Source: Pseudanabaena sp. BC1403
GTDB taxonomy: Bacteria; Cyanobacteriota; Cyanobacteriia; Pseudanabaenales; Pseudanabaenaceae
NCBI RefSeq assembly: GCF_002914585.1
Contig: NZ_PDDM01000003.1
Location: 207,951 to 271,950 of the forward strand
Length of the DNA stretch: 64,000 nt
Reading direction: 5' to 3'
This document shows, piece after piece, positions 53,147-62,338 of this stretch (the stretch's first letter is position 1; every line of letters starts with the position of its first letter). Under the pieces are notes generated by a model, which saw nothing but the letters and a program-made list of their open reading frames with translations, did no database searches and was not told the DNA's origin. The translations under genes and the position numbers were made by a program.

Positions 53147-54217
53147 ATGTTGAAATCTATCAAAATCGAAAATTTTCGCTGCTTCCCATTCTTTGAGATG
53201 GAACAACTAGGAAGGTTAAATCTCATTGTTGGTACTAACAACAGTGGCAAAACTTCTATTTTAGAAGCAATTCAATTACTTCTAAATTTACCCGCCAATG
53301 TTGGTGTATTAGACAATATCATTCTTGGTCGAAGTGAATATATCTTTAATGAAGAGAATCAAGAGCGAGACCTAGTAATTCGTCATCTTTTTTATGATCA
53401 CAAAATTGATTTTGGTAGTCAATTTTCAATTAGAGGAGTAAATGATCATAATGTACCAATTGAAGTAGTTCTTTCTGTAGAGGATATAAAAACACTAAAC
53501 TCAGATATAGAATCACCAACTTTATGTATCAAAGGGGCTAACAATATTACTGATATACCATTCAAACTTTCCAAAGAAGGAGTCCTCTCTTCCGATTTAC
53601 TCCAAATGCAATATTTCAGAAAAAGCTTAGCTGAGCCAAATTCAAATATCCAATTTGTAAATTCGTCTTCACTCGACACACAAGAAGCAATCGAGTTATT
53701 TGACGAATTGGTACTAACATCAGAGGAAGATCTTGTAACTCAATCACTGCAAATCATTGAACCTCGAATCAAACGAATCGCAATAGTTAGTTCAGTAAGG
53801 TTTCGCTACGTAGGCTCGCGTGGTGGTTTTGTTGTGCAATTTTTCGACGAGAATAAGCGCATCCCTATTGGTAGCATGGGTGATGGGATGTGGCGAATGT
53901 TAGGACTCGCTCTTGCGATTGTAAATGCAAAAAATGGAGTTTTACTTATTGATGAAATTGATACTGGGCTACACTTTACCGTGATGTCTGATATGTGGAG
54001 AATGCTCTGGGAAACTGCAAAACGCCTTAATGTACAGATTTTTGCGACTACCCATAGTAATGACTGCTGGCAGAGTTTAGCGGATATTGCGAATGCTGAA
54101 AATCCTAGTGAAGATGGGATTACGATTCATCGAATTGAGAAAGGAAAGCCACACAGTATTGTTTTCACAGAGCGACAAATTGCGATCGCAGCCGAACGCA
54201 ATATTGAGGTGCGGTAG
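53147..54217 (+). CDS. OLD-like AAA ATPase
   Basis: A 356-aa SMC/ABC-type ATPase. It begins MLKSIKIENFRCF, with Walker A GTNNSGKTS (Lys35), Walker B LLIDEIDTGLH (Asp269, Glu270) and an ATTHSND switch motif. This is the AAA_15/AAA_21 architecture of OLD-family and PARIS-type ATPases. The next gene, 2 bp on, encodes a TOPRIM-like protein, giving a split ATPase/nuclease-like pair. Phage defence is inference from the family. Confidence 0.88.
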   Translation: MLKSIKIENFRCFPFFEMEQLGRLNLIVGTNNSGKTSILEAIQLLLNLPANVGVLDNIILGRSEYIFNEENQERDLVIRHLFYDHKIDFGSQFSIRGVNDHNVPIEVVLSVEDIKTLNSDIESPTLCIKGANNITDIPFKLSKEGVLSSDLLQMQYFRKSLAEPNSNIQFVNSSSLDTQEAIELFDELVLTSEEDLVTQSLQIIEPRIKRIAIVSSVRFRYVGSRGGFVVQFFDENKRIPIGSMGDGMWRMLGLALAIVNAKNGVLLIDEIDTGLHFTVMSDMWRMLWETAKRLNVQIFATTHSNDCWQSLADIANAENPSEDGITIHRIEKGKPHSIVFTERQIAIAAERNIEVR

Positions 54218-54219
54218 AA

Positions 54220-54867
54220 ATGGCTTTAATTCATAAGAACGTTCTACTGGTAGAAGGCGTACAAGAAGTTCGAGTCATTCCAGAACTAATCGAGGCAAGT
54301 GGCATAGATTGGGGAACAAAGAAAAATCCTATTGTTTACATTCGCGATAACGTTGGTTACTCAAATTTAAGCGACCCCGATCTGATTGCTACAGAGCTAC
54401 AAGAATCGGGACGTTCCGCACTTGGTATTGTGGTGGATGCAGATGAAAAACCATCAGATCGTTGGCAAAGCATCAGAAATGCCTGTCTTAAAAGTGTTCC
54501 TGATTTACCCGCAGATCTACCAGAAAATGGGTTGATTTGTGACGCTCCTAATGGAATTAAGTTTGGTATTTGGATGATGCCAGATAATAAACAGAGTGGT
54601 ATGCTCGAAACGTTCTTGGCATATATGATTCCTAATGAAACCGAGATGTTATGGCAGTTTGCTCAATCATCAGTTGAAGTAGCCAAAACTCAAGGAGCAA
54701 AATTTACAGAATTTCAGATTGACAAAGCCAACATTTACACTTGGCTAGCTTGGCAAAATCCCCCAGGGCGGCAGTTGCACCAAGCAGTAATGGAGAAAAT
54801 TCTTGATCCACAGCATCCACGCGCTCAGAAATTTGTGACTTGGTTTAAGGAATTGTATGGCTTGTAA
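54220..54867 (+). CDS. DUF3226 / TOPRIM-like protein
   Basis: A 215-aa protein. The start HKNVLLVEGVQEVRVI holds the acidic residue of a TOPRIM-like fold (Glu12). IVVDADEKPSDRW gives the Asp73-x-Asp75 pair. DUF3226 proteins usually accompany an AAA ATPase such as the gene just upstream. It may cut nucleic acid or act as an effector under ATPase control (inference). Confidence 0.82.
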   Translation: MALIHKNVLLVEGVQEVRVIPELIEASGIDWGTKKNPIVYIRDNVGYSNLSDPDLIATELQESGRSALGIVVDADEKPSDRWQSIRNACLKSVPDLPADLPENGLICDAPNGIKFGIWMMPDNKQSGMLETFLAYMIPNETEMLWQFAQSSVEVAKTQGAKFTEFQIDKANIYTWLAWQNPPGRQLHQAVMEKILDPQHPRAQKFVTWFKELYGL

Positions 54868-54931
54868 GCGATCGCAAAAGAGCCTCTACAATTGATGAAT
54901 TGCCTCTACTTTTTGCTGGAATTGATTTGTA

Positions 54932-55708
54932 TTAAACCGATCGCGTCATTTGCACTCGATAACGTTCTTTCTTAGTAATCATAATTTCGCCAATCGTGAC
55001 TCGTCCTTTGCCACGAATCGCGATGAGGTCACCTGCTTTGAGTTGAAAATTGGGCGAAGATATAGTCTTCCAATTGACGCGCACATCTTCGCCGTTGATC
55101 AAGTCCACCATTTTGCTGCGCGACATTCCGAAACCAAAAGAGGCGATCGCATCTAATCTCAAGGAAGCTTCAGTGGAAGTGAGTTCTTTTGTTACAGGTA
55201 TGCGAATTTTGAGTTCTTCCCAATCGATGGCATTTACCTTAACGGGAACTGTGCGGACTTGAGTGAAATGGAGTTGCAAATATTCCAACAACTCAGGTAC
55301 AACGATCGCCTGTGCGCCTTTTTCACCCAAGACATTCACATCGCCGACCTTTTGGCGCTCGATGCCACAGCCCAGCAAAGCACCGAGAAAATCGCGATGG
55401 GTGGCGGTGTCGAATAAAAAATTACCAGAGATCGAGATCGGTGTGAGGCTGACCATTGATATATCAAGGGGCAACTCACTACGAGCGATCGCTAATCTTT
55501 GGCGTTCGGCTTGCTCGTAACCGCCCCATGCTATGCATTGGATCTCGGTCATTTTGCCAAATACTCGCAATGCCTCAGCAACTTCGGGCGGCGACAAAAA
55601 ATCGCTGCACACGACTTCCCAAGTTTGGATAGCGCGATCGCCTAAATCCAATAGTCGGCTAATCGTTTCTCTGTTTTCTACATGATTAAGGAGGTCACGG
55701 GGTAGCAT
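54932..55708 (-). CDS. Photosystem II S4-domain protein
   Basis: A 258-aa YlmH-like RNA-binding protein. The N-terminal region has ARSELPL and ISGNFLFDTATHRDFLGALLGCGIERQKVGD. The C-terminal S4 domain begins about residue 185 (RLDAIASFGFGMSRSKMVDLINGEDVRVNW). It is the cyanobacterial 'PSII S4' family, probably an RNA-binding factor. Its start codon overlaps the stop of the PRC-barrel gene by one base (TAATG), so translation is coupled. Confidence 0.9.
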   Translation of the reverse strand: MLPRDLLNHVENRETISRLLDLGDRAIQTWEVVCSDFLSPPEVAEALRVFGKMTEIQCIAWGGYEQAERQRLAIARSELPLDISMVSLTPISISGNFLFDTATHRDFLGALLGCGIERQKVGDVNVLGEKGAQAIVVPELLEYLQLHFTQVRTVPVKVNAIDWEELKIRIPVTKELTSTEASLRLDAIASFGFGMSRSKMVDLINGEDVRVNWKTISSPNFQLKAGDLIAIRGKGRVTIGEIMITKKERYRVQMTRSV

Positions 55709-56697
55709 TAGATCTCGTCAAATTCCTCTTCGGGAATGCGTTGTTTGGACTTGTCAGGAATCTTGGTTTCACCCCAAGCATCACGGATTTGTTGTTGGGT
55801 TTCGTTACGAAAATTAGGCTTAGAGTCTAGATAATCATCTTCAAAATCATCGTAGTCGTCATCATAGTTGTTGCTCGACGATGGTGGTGGTGCGATCGGG
55901 CGCGATGGCTCAGGACGAGCTTCGGCTCTGGCTTGACGACGTTGCGGTGGGTTAGCAGGGACACGCTCTTCTGCCCAATTGTCGCCATCATCCCAAGATT
56001 GCTCTTGGCGATAGACGGGGCGTTGCTGCTGTGGTGGTGGAGAATAGGTGCTTCTTGTACCTGATGACAGGGCATTGTCACGAACTGTTGTCGATGGTGG
56101 CATGTAATCATCATCAAAGTCGTCTTCCCAAGGTGCTTTACCTAGTCCTAGACGCTCTAGCAATCCTTTGCTAAGTTGGGTCATGCGATCTTCCATGCCT
56201 TCGGTGACGATGATGCGATCGCGTCCTACGGCGATGATTTCATTCACATCCAGCTCATAGGTACTGATTAAACTCGCTGGAATAATCGGATTGCCGATGG
56301 ATGCAACGATTAAAAACTGTAAACTACCTGTCTCAGGCTCAAATTTAAAGTCTCTGACTTTACCCAGTAATTCGCCAGACTCAGTGACGACCTCGTTGTT
56401 AATTAGGCTGGTGTAGCGCTCGGTAATCAAGATGTCTTCGAGGATCGATTCGTCATCTACCAAAATCGCATCTGGTCCCAGCAGGTCAATGTTATCGAGG
56501 GACATGAAGAATGTGTCACCAATGCCAATCGGTGTTCCTGGGACGAAGCGCTCAGCGACGGTCATACCGACAACTCGCCTCTGATCGACATCTAGCCAGA
56601 TTTGGGTGACTATGCCAAGCCGCACGGCTGAGCGCTTGCTAAAGACTTGCAAACCCAAGACGGCGGCACGTTGACGAAGATTTTCCGATTGCATCAT
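55708..56697 (-). CDS. PRC-barrel domain protein
   Basis: A 329-aa protein. Two PRC-barrel domains are likely (about 15-75 and 90-165; LGIVTQIWLDVDQRRVVGM, LLGKVRDFKFEPETGSLQFLIV). A long acidic, Pro-, Gln- and Arg-rich C-terminus is probably disordered. PRC-barrels bind RNA or protein partners such as ribosome-maturation or photosynthetic-complex subunits. It forms a two-gene unit with the S4 protein. Confidence 0.87.
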   Translation of the reverse strand: MMQSENLRQRAAVLGLQVFSKRSAVRLGIVTQIWLDVDQRRVVGMTVAERFVPGTPIGIGDTFFMSLDNIDLLGPDAILVDDESILEDILITERYTSLINNEVVTESGELLGKVRDFKFEPETGSLQFLIVASIGNPIIPASLISTYELDVNEIIAVGRDRIIVTEGMEDRMTQLSKGLLERLGLGKAPWEDDFDDDYMPPSTTVRDNALSSGTRSTYSPPPQQQRPVYRQEQSWDDGDNWAEERVPANPPQRRQARAEARPEPSRPIAPPPSSSNNYDDDYDDFEDDYLDSKPNFRNETQQQIRDAWGETKIPDKSKQRIPEEEFDEI

Positions 56698-56995
56698 GGC
56701 GGTGACGTGGCTCTAAAAAGATTCCCAAACGATCCCCAACGAGTGGGGCATGAACTAAGCAGGAGGGTAAATACCTAGCCCTGATTCTAGCAGACTAGAT
56801 CCCCGTCGGTATCTTAACGTTTGTTCGGTCGATTGTTCGGGCGATCGCATTTTCTAATAAGTAGTTCAGCATCATTAAAAACTAAAACCAGCGGGCGGTA
56901 CGCTCTCTGGTTTTAAGTTTACTTATGCTTTGCTACTTATTTAGTCTTCAGGTATAAGTTGCTAATATGTATGGGAGTGTCACCTAAATCAAAAT

Positions 56996-57190
56996 ATGAC
57001 TACTACAGCACGAGAGCAATATATTGTGGATGCAAACGGTACTAAAACAGCCGTGATTTTAAGTATTGAGCAGTATGAGCAAATGCTAGAAGACATTCAT
57101 GATTTAGCGATCATTGCTGAACGTCGAGTAGAACAGCCGATTAGTTTTGCTGAGATGAAAAAAAGACTAAATCTCAGTGGAAGTCTATAA
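56996..57190 (+). CDS. Orphan Phd/YefM-type antitoxin
   Basis: A 64-aa protein with the typical start (YIVDANGTKTAVILSIEQYEQMLEDIHDL). The C-terminal helix may bind a toxin. No toxin gene follows; the next 160 bp is repeat DNA and then the NACHT gene. It may be a solitary remnant or act as a repressor. Confidence 0.78.
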   Translation: MTTTAREQYIVDANGTKTAVILSIEQYEQMLEDIHDLAIIAERRVEQPISFAEMKKRLNLSGSL

Positions 57191-57205
57191 AATCAATTTT
57201 CAATA

Positions 57206-57320
57206 GCCCTGCACTCAAGTGCGGTCTAAAAGCTCAAACCCGTTGAAACGGGTTAATTAACGGTATTCTGTAGTCCACTTCAGTGGACTTGAGCTTTTAG
57301 CCAAGAACTTGAGTTCTTGG
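57206..57320. repeat. Multi-palindrome cyanobacterial repeat, copy 2
   Basis: GCACTCAAGTGC, ACCCGTTGAAACGGGT, AGTCCACTTCAGTGGACT and CCAAGAACTTGAGTTCTTGG. TAAAAGCTCAA (57227-57237) and its complement (57289-57299) enclose the middle two. It ends about 30 bp before the NACHT start. Confidence 0.7.
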
Positions 57321-57352
57321 TTTATTTATGTCCTAAGGGATTGATTTACAGC

Positions 57353-60300
57353 ATGGGTGAAGAGATTTGTTTTGATGATTATTTGCGATCGCTGGTAAGT
57401 GCTTATCAGCAATGGTGGCGCTTGTATACGCTGACAGATGCGACGGGACGGGAATCGCAACGGGTGGAACGCGATCGCATTGCACCTGCTTTTTTTGATT
57501 TCGGCTTGATGGTGCAGGTGCAGACGGTGGACAAGGAAAAAGTAGAAAGTCAAAAGGAAAAAGGGGAAGAGGAAAAGAAGGAAAAAATTGAGCGGTTGCC
57601 TGTGCTGGAGGGGATCTGTAAGTATGCATCGGATCATGTGTTGCTGGTGGGTAGATCAGGATCGGGGAAGTCTACGGCTTTGGCGCGGTTGTTGTTACAG
57701 GAGGCGGAAAATGCGTTAAGCGATCGCTTAGCGAAAATTCCTGTGTTGGTGGAGTTGCGGTATTTGCCTTCGGAGGCGAATGAGTCTTCTGTATGCGATC
57801 GCATTCTTGCTTTTATGCACAAACACGATCCTGCTTTGAATATTGATGAGGCGGGGATTAAGCAGCTATTGCGTCAGGGGCGGTTGTTGCTGTTGGTGGA
57901 TGGGGTGAATGAGTTGCCATCGGATCGCGGTCGCGCTCGGGTGAATCAATTTCGGGAGCTTTATCAAAAAACTTGCCCAATGATCTTTACGACGCGGGAG
58001 TTGAGTGCGGGTGGGGATTTGGGGATTGCCAAGCGGTTAGAGATGCAGCCTTTGACGGAGCCGCAGATGCAGCAGTTTGTGATGGCGTATTTGCCGAAGC
58101 AGGGGGAGAGATTGTTGCGGCAGTTGTCGGGACGGTTGCGGGAGTTTGGGCAAACACCTTTGTTGTTATGGATGCTTTGTTCGTTGTTTCAGCAGTCTGA
58201 GCAGATTCCACCGAATTTGGGTATGGTGTTTCGGGCGTTTACGGTGGGCTATAGAGATAGCAAGAAGGAGTTACTGTCAGAGCGCTTGCGGACATGGTGT
58301 GGACGGTTGTTACAGTATCTAGCGTTTAAGATGACTTGCGGCAAAAATCTGACAGATGCACGGGTGACGATTCCGCGTCAACAAGCAGAAAGTATTTTGG
58401 TTGATTTCTTGAAAGGAAAAGTAGAATATCCTGATGACTGTGCAATTAGATGGCTAAATGATTTACTAAAGCATCATTTAATTCAGATTAATAATGATCG
58501 CGTTGAATTTGAGCATCAATTAATTCAAGAATATTATGCGGCGGAGTGGTTGTTAGGACTATTAGAAAATCAACAAATCAGCTATGAACGATTACAGCAT
58601 GACTATCTCAATTATTTGAAATGGACAGAACCTTTGGCGTTGATGTTGGAGTTGGTGGAGGGTGAGGAGCAGGCGGTGCGGGTGGTACGGCTGGCGCTGG
58701 AGGTAGATTTGCGGTTGGGGGCGAGGTTGGCTGGGGCGGTGAAGTATGAGTTTCAGGAAAAGACTGTTGGGTTGTTGATTCGGGAAATTGAGGAACGGGA
58801 AATACCTCAGGGGTCGGCGATTGAGCTTTTAGGAGAAACGAAATCTGATTATACGATCATATCCCTCTTGCAATTTTCTAAACAGCAAGATGCTGATAAG
58901 TGGATGAGTGCGCTAACTGCTATAGGAGCTATTGGTACAAATAAAGCTATCGAATCTCTTATCCAATGTCTCGAAGATCAAGATTTTGGTATTCGTATAA
59001 CAGTAGTAGAGGTGCTAGGCTCAATTGGCAGTGATAATGCTATTGAATCCCTTCTTAAATCTCTCCATGATCAAAGTCCTCATGTTCGTACTAAGGTAAT
59101 AGAAGCATTAGGCTTAATTGGCAATGATAGAGCAGTTGAATCTCTGATCCAAACCCTCGAAGATCAAGATTCTGATATTCGCATAAAATCAATAGAAGTG
59201 CTTGGTAAAATCGGCAACAAGCAAGCCGTTCAACCTCTTATTCAATCTCTCCAAGATCAAGATTCGTTTGTTTGTAGAAGAGCAGCAGAGGCATTGGGGG
59301 AGATTGGCGATGAAAGAGCTATTGAACCTCTTTTTGACATACTTAGAAATCGAGATTCTAATCGTAGTAGCGAGGTAGAGGCTCTAGGAAAAATCACAAA
59401 TGACGAAACTATAAATCCTGTCTCTACTGATGAATTGGATATTCCTTGCCTATGGGAATTTTGTCAAAGTACTTGTGATTTATTAATTGCCGAAATAGAT
59501 GATGCACCTAAAGCGGCATCAGAAGCTTTAGCTAGAATTGGAGGTGATCAAGTTGTAAAACATCTTATTGATGTCCTAAAAAGTTGTAGCGATGAAGTCC
59601 GCAGATTTGCAGTAGAAGCTTTGGGGATAATTGGTAGTGAAGAATCTATTGATGTTCTTATTGAATCTCTGCGCGATCCAATTTATGAAGTTCGTCAATA
59701 TTCAGCAGAAGCATTAGGAAAAATCCGTAACAATAGATGTATCGCCCCTTTAATTGACTTACTCAAAGATAAAAATATCCTCGTTGTTGGAGAGGCAATA
59801 TGTGCAATAGAAAAGATTGGCAACGATCAAGCTGCTGAAGATATTATCTGTAATCTCCAAGATGAAAATAATGATAATTATATTCGTAGAAATCTAATTG
59901 AGGCATTAGGGAAAATTGCCAGTGACAAAGGTATTTGTCATCTTATTAATATGCTTAATGACCCAAATCCTGATATTCGGGGACAAGTAGCAAAGATTTT
60001 AGGTAAAACTGGAAGTAGAATATCTGTTGAATCGCTCATTCAATCTCTCCAAGATCAAGAAACTAATGTTCGTAGTAAGGCAGTAGAGGCATTAGGGGAA
60101 ATTGGAAGCGAACAAGCTATTGAACATATTATTGATTTACTTAAAGATAATAATCCCAATGTCCGCAAAAGTGCTGCAAGAGCTTTAGGTGAAATTGGGA
60201 ATGAAAAAGCAGTTCAGCCTCTTATTGATGAAGTGTTTAATGATTTAGATCCCTATGTTCGTGAGAGTGTTGCGTGTGCATTGAGCCAAATTGGCTCTTA

Positions 60301-60979
60301 CAATACGGTTGAGCCTCTAATAAAAGTCTTAAAAGATCAAGAACATTTTCCTTATGTTAGAGCAATTGCGGCAGAAGCATTAGGCAAAATTGGAGGTGAA
60401 GAATTTGTTGAACATCTTATTGATTTGCTGAAAGATGAAAATTCTTATATTGTCGAGAGCGTAGCAGAGGTAATGGGTAAAATCGGCGGTAAAAAAGCAC
60501 TTCATCATCTTATTGAGAGTTTCAACTTCCGCGATGTTAATTTTAATTATTCAAATGTACAAAATAAATTAATAGGCGCATTAGAAAATATTGGCGGTAA
60601 ACAAGCAATTGAATCACTTATTCAATCTCTGAAATATTGCGGTTTTGATATGCATTTGCGGGTACAAGAGGCGTTGATTAATATAACTAAAAACGATCGC
60701 AACTTACCCACCCTCACCCAACAACTCCCCCATCTCCTCACCCTCATCCCTACAGAAGCCAGCCAAGAAGCCCTCTCAGTCATCACCGCCATACAAGCCC
60801 GATGCAAATACTACAACTACGACATAGCTCAAACACCTTTACCCCCTGAAGATAAATCCAATCCAAAAGACTCGCAGAACACATTCAATGCACCAGTAGG
60901 TCAAGTAGTTATTGGAAATCTAATAGTACAGGGTGATAATATTGCCACACAAAACAACCAAAAAGCACCTGAGTCCTAA
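57353..60979 (+). CDS. NACHT-HEAT repeat protein with a C-terminal tag
   Basis: A 1208-aa protein from the ATG at 57353 (AAGGGA about 12 bp upstream). After a helical start (DDYLRSLVSAYQQWW) comes a Lys/Glu-rich linker (about 62-80). The NACHT NTPase has Walker A VGRSGSGKST (Lys106) and Walker B LLLLVDGVNELP (Asp183). FEHQLIQEYYAAEWLL is the usual NACHT end. About 18 HEAT/PBS-lyase-like repeats of ~31 residues follow (about 505-1140; E-A-L-G-x-I-G pattern). The last residues (1178-1202) form the FNAPVGQV...GDNI.TQNN tag found again in the next gene. Such proteins resemble NLR-type bacterial immune sensors. Confidence 0.88.
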   Translation: MGEEICFDDYLRSLVSAYQQWWRLYTLTDATGRESQRVERDRIAPAFFDFGLMVQVQTVDKEKVESQKEKGEEEKKEKIERLPVLEGICKYASDHVLLVGRSGSGKSTALARLLLQEAENALSDRLAKIPVLVELRYLPSEANESSVCDRILAFMHKHDPALNIDEAGIKQLLRQGRLLLLVDGVNELPSDRGRARVNQFRELYQKTCPMIFTTRELSAGGDLGIAKRLEMQPLTEPQMQQFVMAYLPKQGERLLRQLSGRLREFGQTPLLLWMLCSLFQQSEQIPPNLGMVFRAFTVGYRDSKKELLSERLRTWCGRLLQYLAFKMTCGKNLTDARVTIPRQQAESILVDFLKGKVEYPDDCAIRWLNDLLKHHLIQINNDRVEFEHQLIQEYYAAEWLLGLLENQQISYERLQHDYLNYLKWTEPLALMLELVEGEEQAVRVVRLALEVDLRLGARLAGAVKYEFQEKTVGLLIREIEEREIPQGSAIELLGETKSDYTIISLLQFSKQQDADKWMSALTAIGAIGTNKAIESLIQCLEDQDFGIRITVVEVLGSIGSDNAIESLLKSLHDQSPHVRTKVIEALGLIGNDRAVESLIQTLEDQDSDIRIKSIEVLGKIGNKQAVQPLIQSLQDQDSFVCRRAAEALGEIGDERAIEPLFDILRNRDSNRSSEVEALGKITNDETINPVSTDELDIPCLWEFCQSTCDLLIAEIDDAPKAASEALARIGGDQVVKHLIDVLKSCSDEVRRFAVEALGIIGSEESIDVLIESLRDPIYEVRQYSAEALGKIRNNRCIAPLIDLLKDKNILVVGEAICAIEKIGNDQAAEDIICNLQDENNDNYIRRNLIEALGKIASDKGICHLINMLNDPNPDIRGQVAKILGKTGSRISVESLIQSLQDQETNVRSKAVEALGEIGSEQAIEHIIDLLKDNNPNVRKSAARALGEIGNEKAVQPLIDEVFNDLDPYVRESVACALSQIGSYNTVEPLIKVLKDQEHFPYVRAIAAEALGKIGGEEFVEHLIDLLKDENSYIVESVAEVMGKIGGKKALHHLIESFNFRDVNFNYSNVQNKLIGALENIGGKQAIESLIQSLKYCGFDMHLRVQEALINITKNDRNLPTLTQQLPHLLTLIPTEASQEALSVITAIQARCKYYNYDIAQTPLPPEDKSNPKDSQNTFNAPVGQVVIGNLIVQGDNIATQNNQKAPES

Positions 60980-61011
60980 CCAACCACCAAACATTACCCA
61001 ACGAGAAAGAT

Positions 61012-61386
61012 ATGACCTTTAACTTCAACGCCCCCGTAGGACAAGTCATCGCAGGCGATCAAACCGTCACAGGCGACAACATCGGCACACAAAACAACTA
61101 CTACGGCACAGACGACCCCAACACCCAACAACTAGCCAAAGAACTCGTTGAAATCCTGCAAGGAATCGTCCCCCAAATCTCCGATCCCACCAGCGAAGCA
61201 GGCAAAGAAATCATCACCGCCGCCGCAATGGAAGAGATAGAAAACAAACCACCCCTTAAAGATCGTCTAGTTGCTGCTCTCACAGCAGGTGCATTTGAAG
61301 CCATCAAAAAAATTGCCAAAAATGATTTTGTTGAAGTCTTCCTTACTGCCTTCAAAGCAGGAATTGAAGCCAAACCTAAAAAGTAA
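61012..61386 (+). CDS. Small tagged partner of the NACHT protein
   Basis: A 124-aa protein. Residues 5-29 (FNAPVGQVIAG..., GDNIGTQNN) match the C-terminal tag of the NACHT protein: 18 of 25 identical with no gaps. The C-terminal ~90 residues (LAKELVEILQGIVPQI ... AMEEIENKP ... AALTAGAFEAI) match the domain of 17880-18494. It is mostly helical and has no catalytic motif. It lies 32 bp after the NACHT gene on the same strand. A shared-tag partner role is inference. Confidence 0.78.
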   Translation: MTFNFNAPVGQVIAGDQTVTGDNIGTQNNYYGTDDPNTQQLAKELVEILQGIVPQISDPTSEAGKEIITAAAMEEIENKPPLKDRLVAALTAGAFEAIKKIAKNDFVEVFLTAFKAGIEAKPKK

Positions 61387-61428
61387 AGCTCCTATTCTAG
61401 ATATCAGCCGTATCAAAAAGTGAAACTT

Positions 61429-61659
61429 ATGACAGTACAAGACCTAGCGATCGCCAAAATCCAACATCTTCCCAATGAACTCGCTCAGGAAGTCAGTGAC
61501 TTTATTGACTTTCTCATGCTCAAACAAGACAACCAACGCTGGCAGCAATGGACGCAATTTAGCGAATCCCTAACCATCAGCGAATCCGACTTTAGCGACT
61601 ATCTCAAAAATCTAGAAGACTACGAAGAAAGACTAGTACGAGAAGAAATAAAATTTTAA
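61429..61659 (+). CDS. DUF2281-type antitoxin-like protein
   Basis: A 76-aa protein from ATG 61429 (an in-frame GTG at 61420). It has the start LAIAKIQHLPNELAQEVSDFIDFLML of DUF2281 proteins, which often accompany PIN or RelE toxins. Its acidic end has no toxin next to it; the following gene is a HigB-type toxin with its own HigA. Confidence 0.68.
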   Translation: MTVQDLAIAKIQHLPNELAQEVSDFIDFLMLKQDNQRWQQWTQFSESLTISESDFSDYLKNLEDYEERLVREEIKF

Positions 61660-61700
61660 AATGCATGTTTAGCATGACATCCGTGTTATTATGCTAAATC

Positions 61701-61994
61701 ATGATTGTCTCATTCAAAAATCAAGGCACTGAAGACATCTTCAACGGCAAAAACTCTCAGGAGGCAAGAAAAGTTTGTCCAGCATCCATTTGTAAAGTTG
61801 CAACCCGCAAACTCGACCAAATCAACGCCGCAACTACCCTCAACGATCTGCGCGTTCCACCCAACAATCGACTAGAAGCATTAGCAGGCGATCGTAAAGG
61901 TCAGCATAGTATTCGCATCAATAATCAATATCGAATTTGCTTTATCTGGACTAGCACAGGTGCAAATCAAGTAGAAATTGTAGATTATCACTAA
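61701..61994 (+). CDS. higB: HigB-family toxin
   Basis: A 97-aa RelE-superfamily toxin (IVSFKNQGTEDIFNG, RKLDQINAATTLNDLRVPPNNRLEALAGDRKGQHSIRINNQYRICFIW). The HSIRINNQYRICF strand pair is diagnostic of HigB. It lies 22 bp before higA, in the usual toxin-first order. Confidence 0.92.
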   Translation: MIVSFKNQGTEDIFNGKNSQEARKVCPASICKVATRKLDQINAATTLNDLRVPPNNRLEALAGDRKGQHSIRINNQYRICFIWTSTGANQVEIVDYH

Positions 61995-62016
61995 GTTAAA
62001 GATAGAAGTATTAAAT

Positions 62017-62331
62017 ATGACACGCATACCAACCCATCGCCCACCAACCCACGCAGGGGAAATGTTATTAGAAGAATTTCTCATTCCGTTGGGATTAACG
62101 CAGCAAGAACTAGCCAACGCCATTCATGTCCCCTATCAAAGAGTAAATGAAATCATCAATCGCCGCCGAGGTATCACACCTAGCACTGCCCTCCGCCTAG
62201 CCAAATTCTTTTCCACATCACCAGACTTCTGGATGAATCTTCAACAATGTTGGGACTTATATCACGCTCAACAAACAGAAAATGATGAATTGCAAACCAT
62301 TCAACCACTAACAACGTTAGCGATCGGCTAA
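62017..62331 (+). CDS. higA: HigA-family antitoxin
   Basis: A 104-aa protein with an XRE helix-turn-helix (PTHAGEMLLEEFLIPLGLTQQELANAIHVPYQRVNEIINRRRGITPSTALRLAKFF). The GITPSTALRLAKFFSTSPDFWMNLQ block is typical HigA. It neutralises HigB and probably represses its own promoter. Confidence 0.94.
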   Translation: MTRIPTHRPPTHAGEMLLEEFLIPLGLTQQELANAIHVPYQRVNEIINRRRGITPSTALRLAKFFSTSPDFWMNLQQCWDLYHAQQTENDELQTIQPLTTLAIG

Positions 62332-62338
62332 ATCAAAA

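Noticed and set aside
53147..54867. Naming the ATPase pair as PARIS (AriA/AriB)
   Set aside because: The second protein looks like DUF3226 and not the DUF4435 AriB. Only the general split-OLD architecture is supported.
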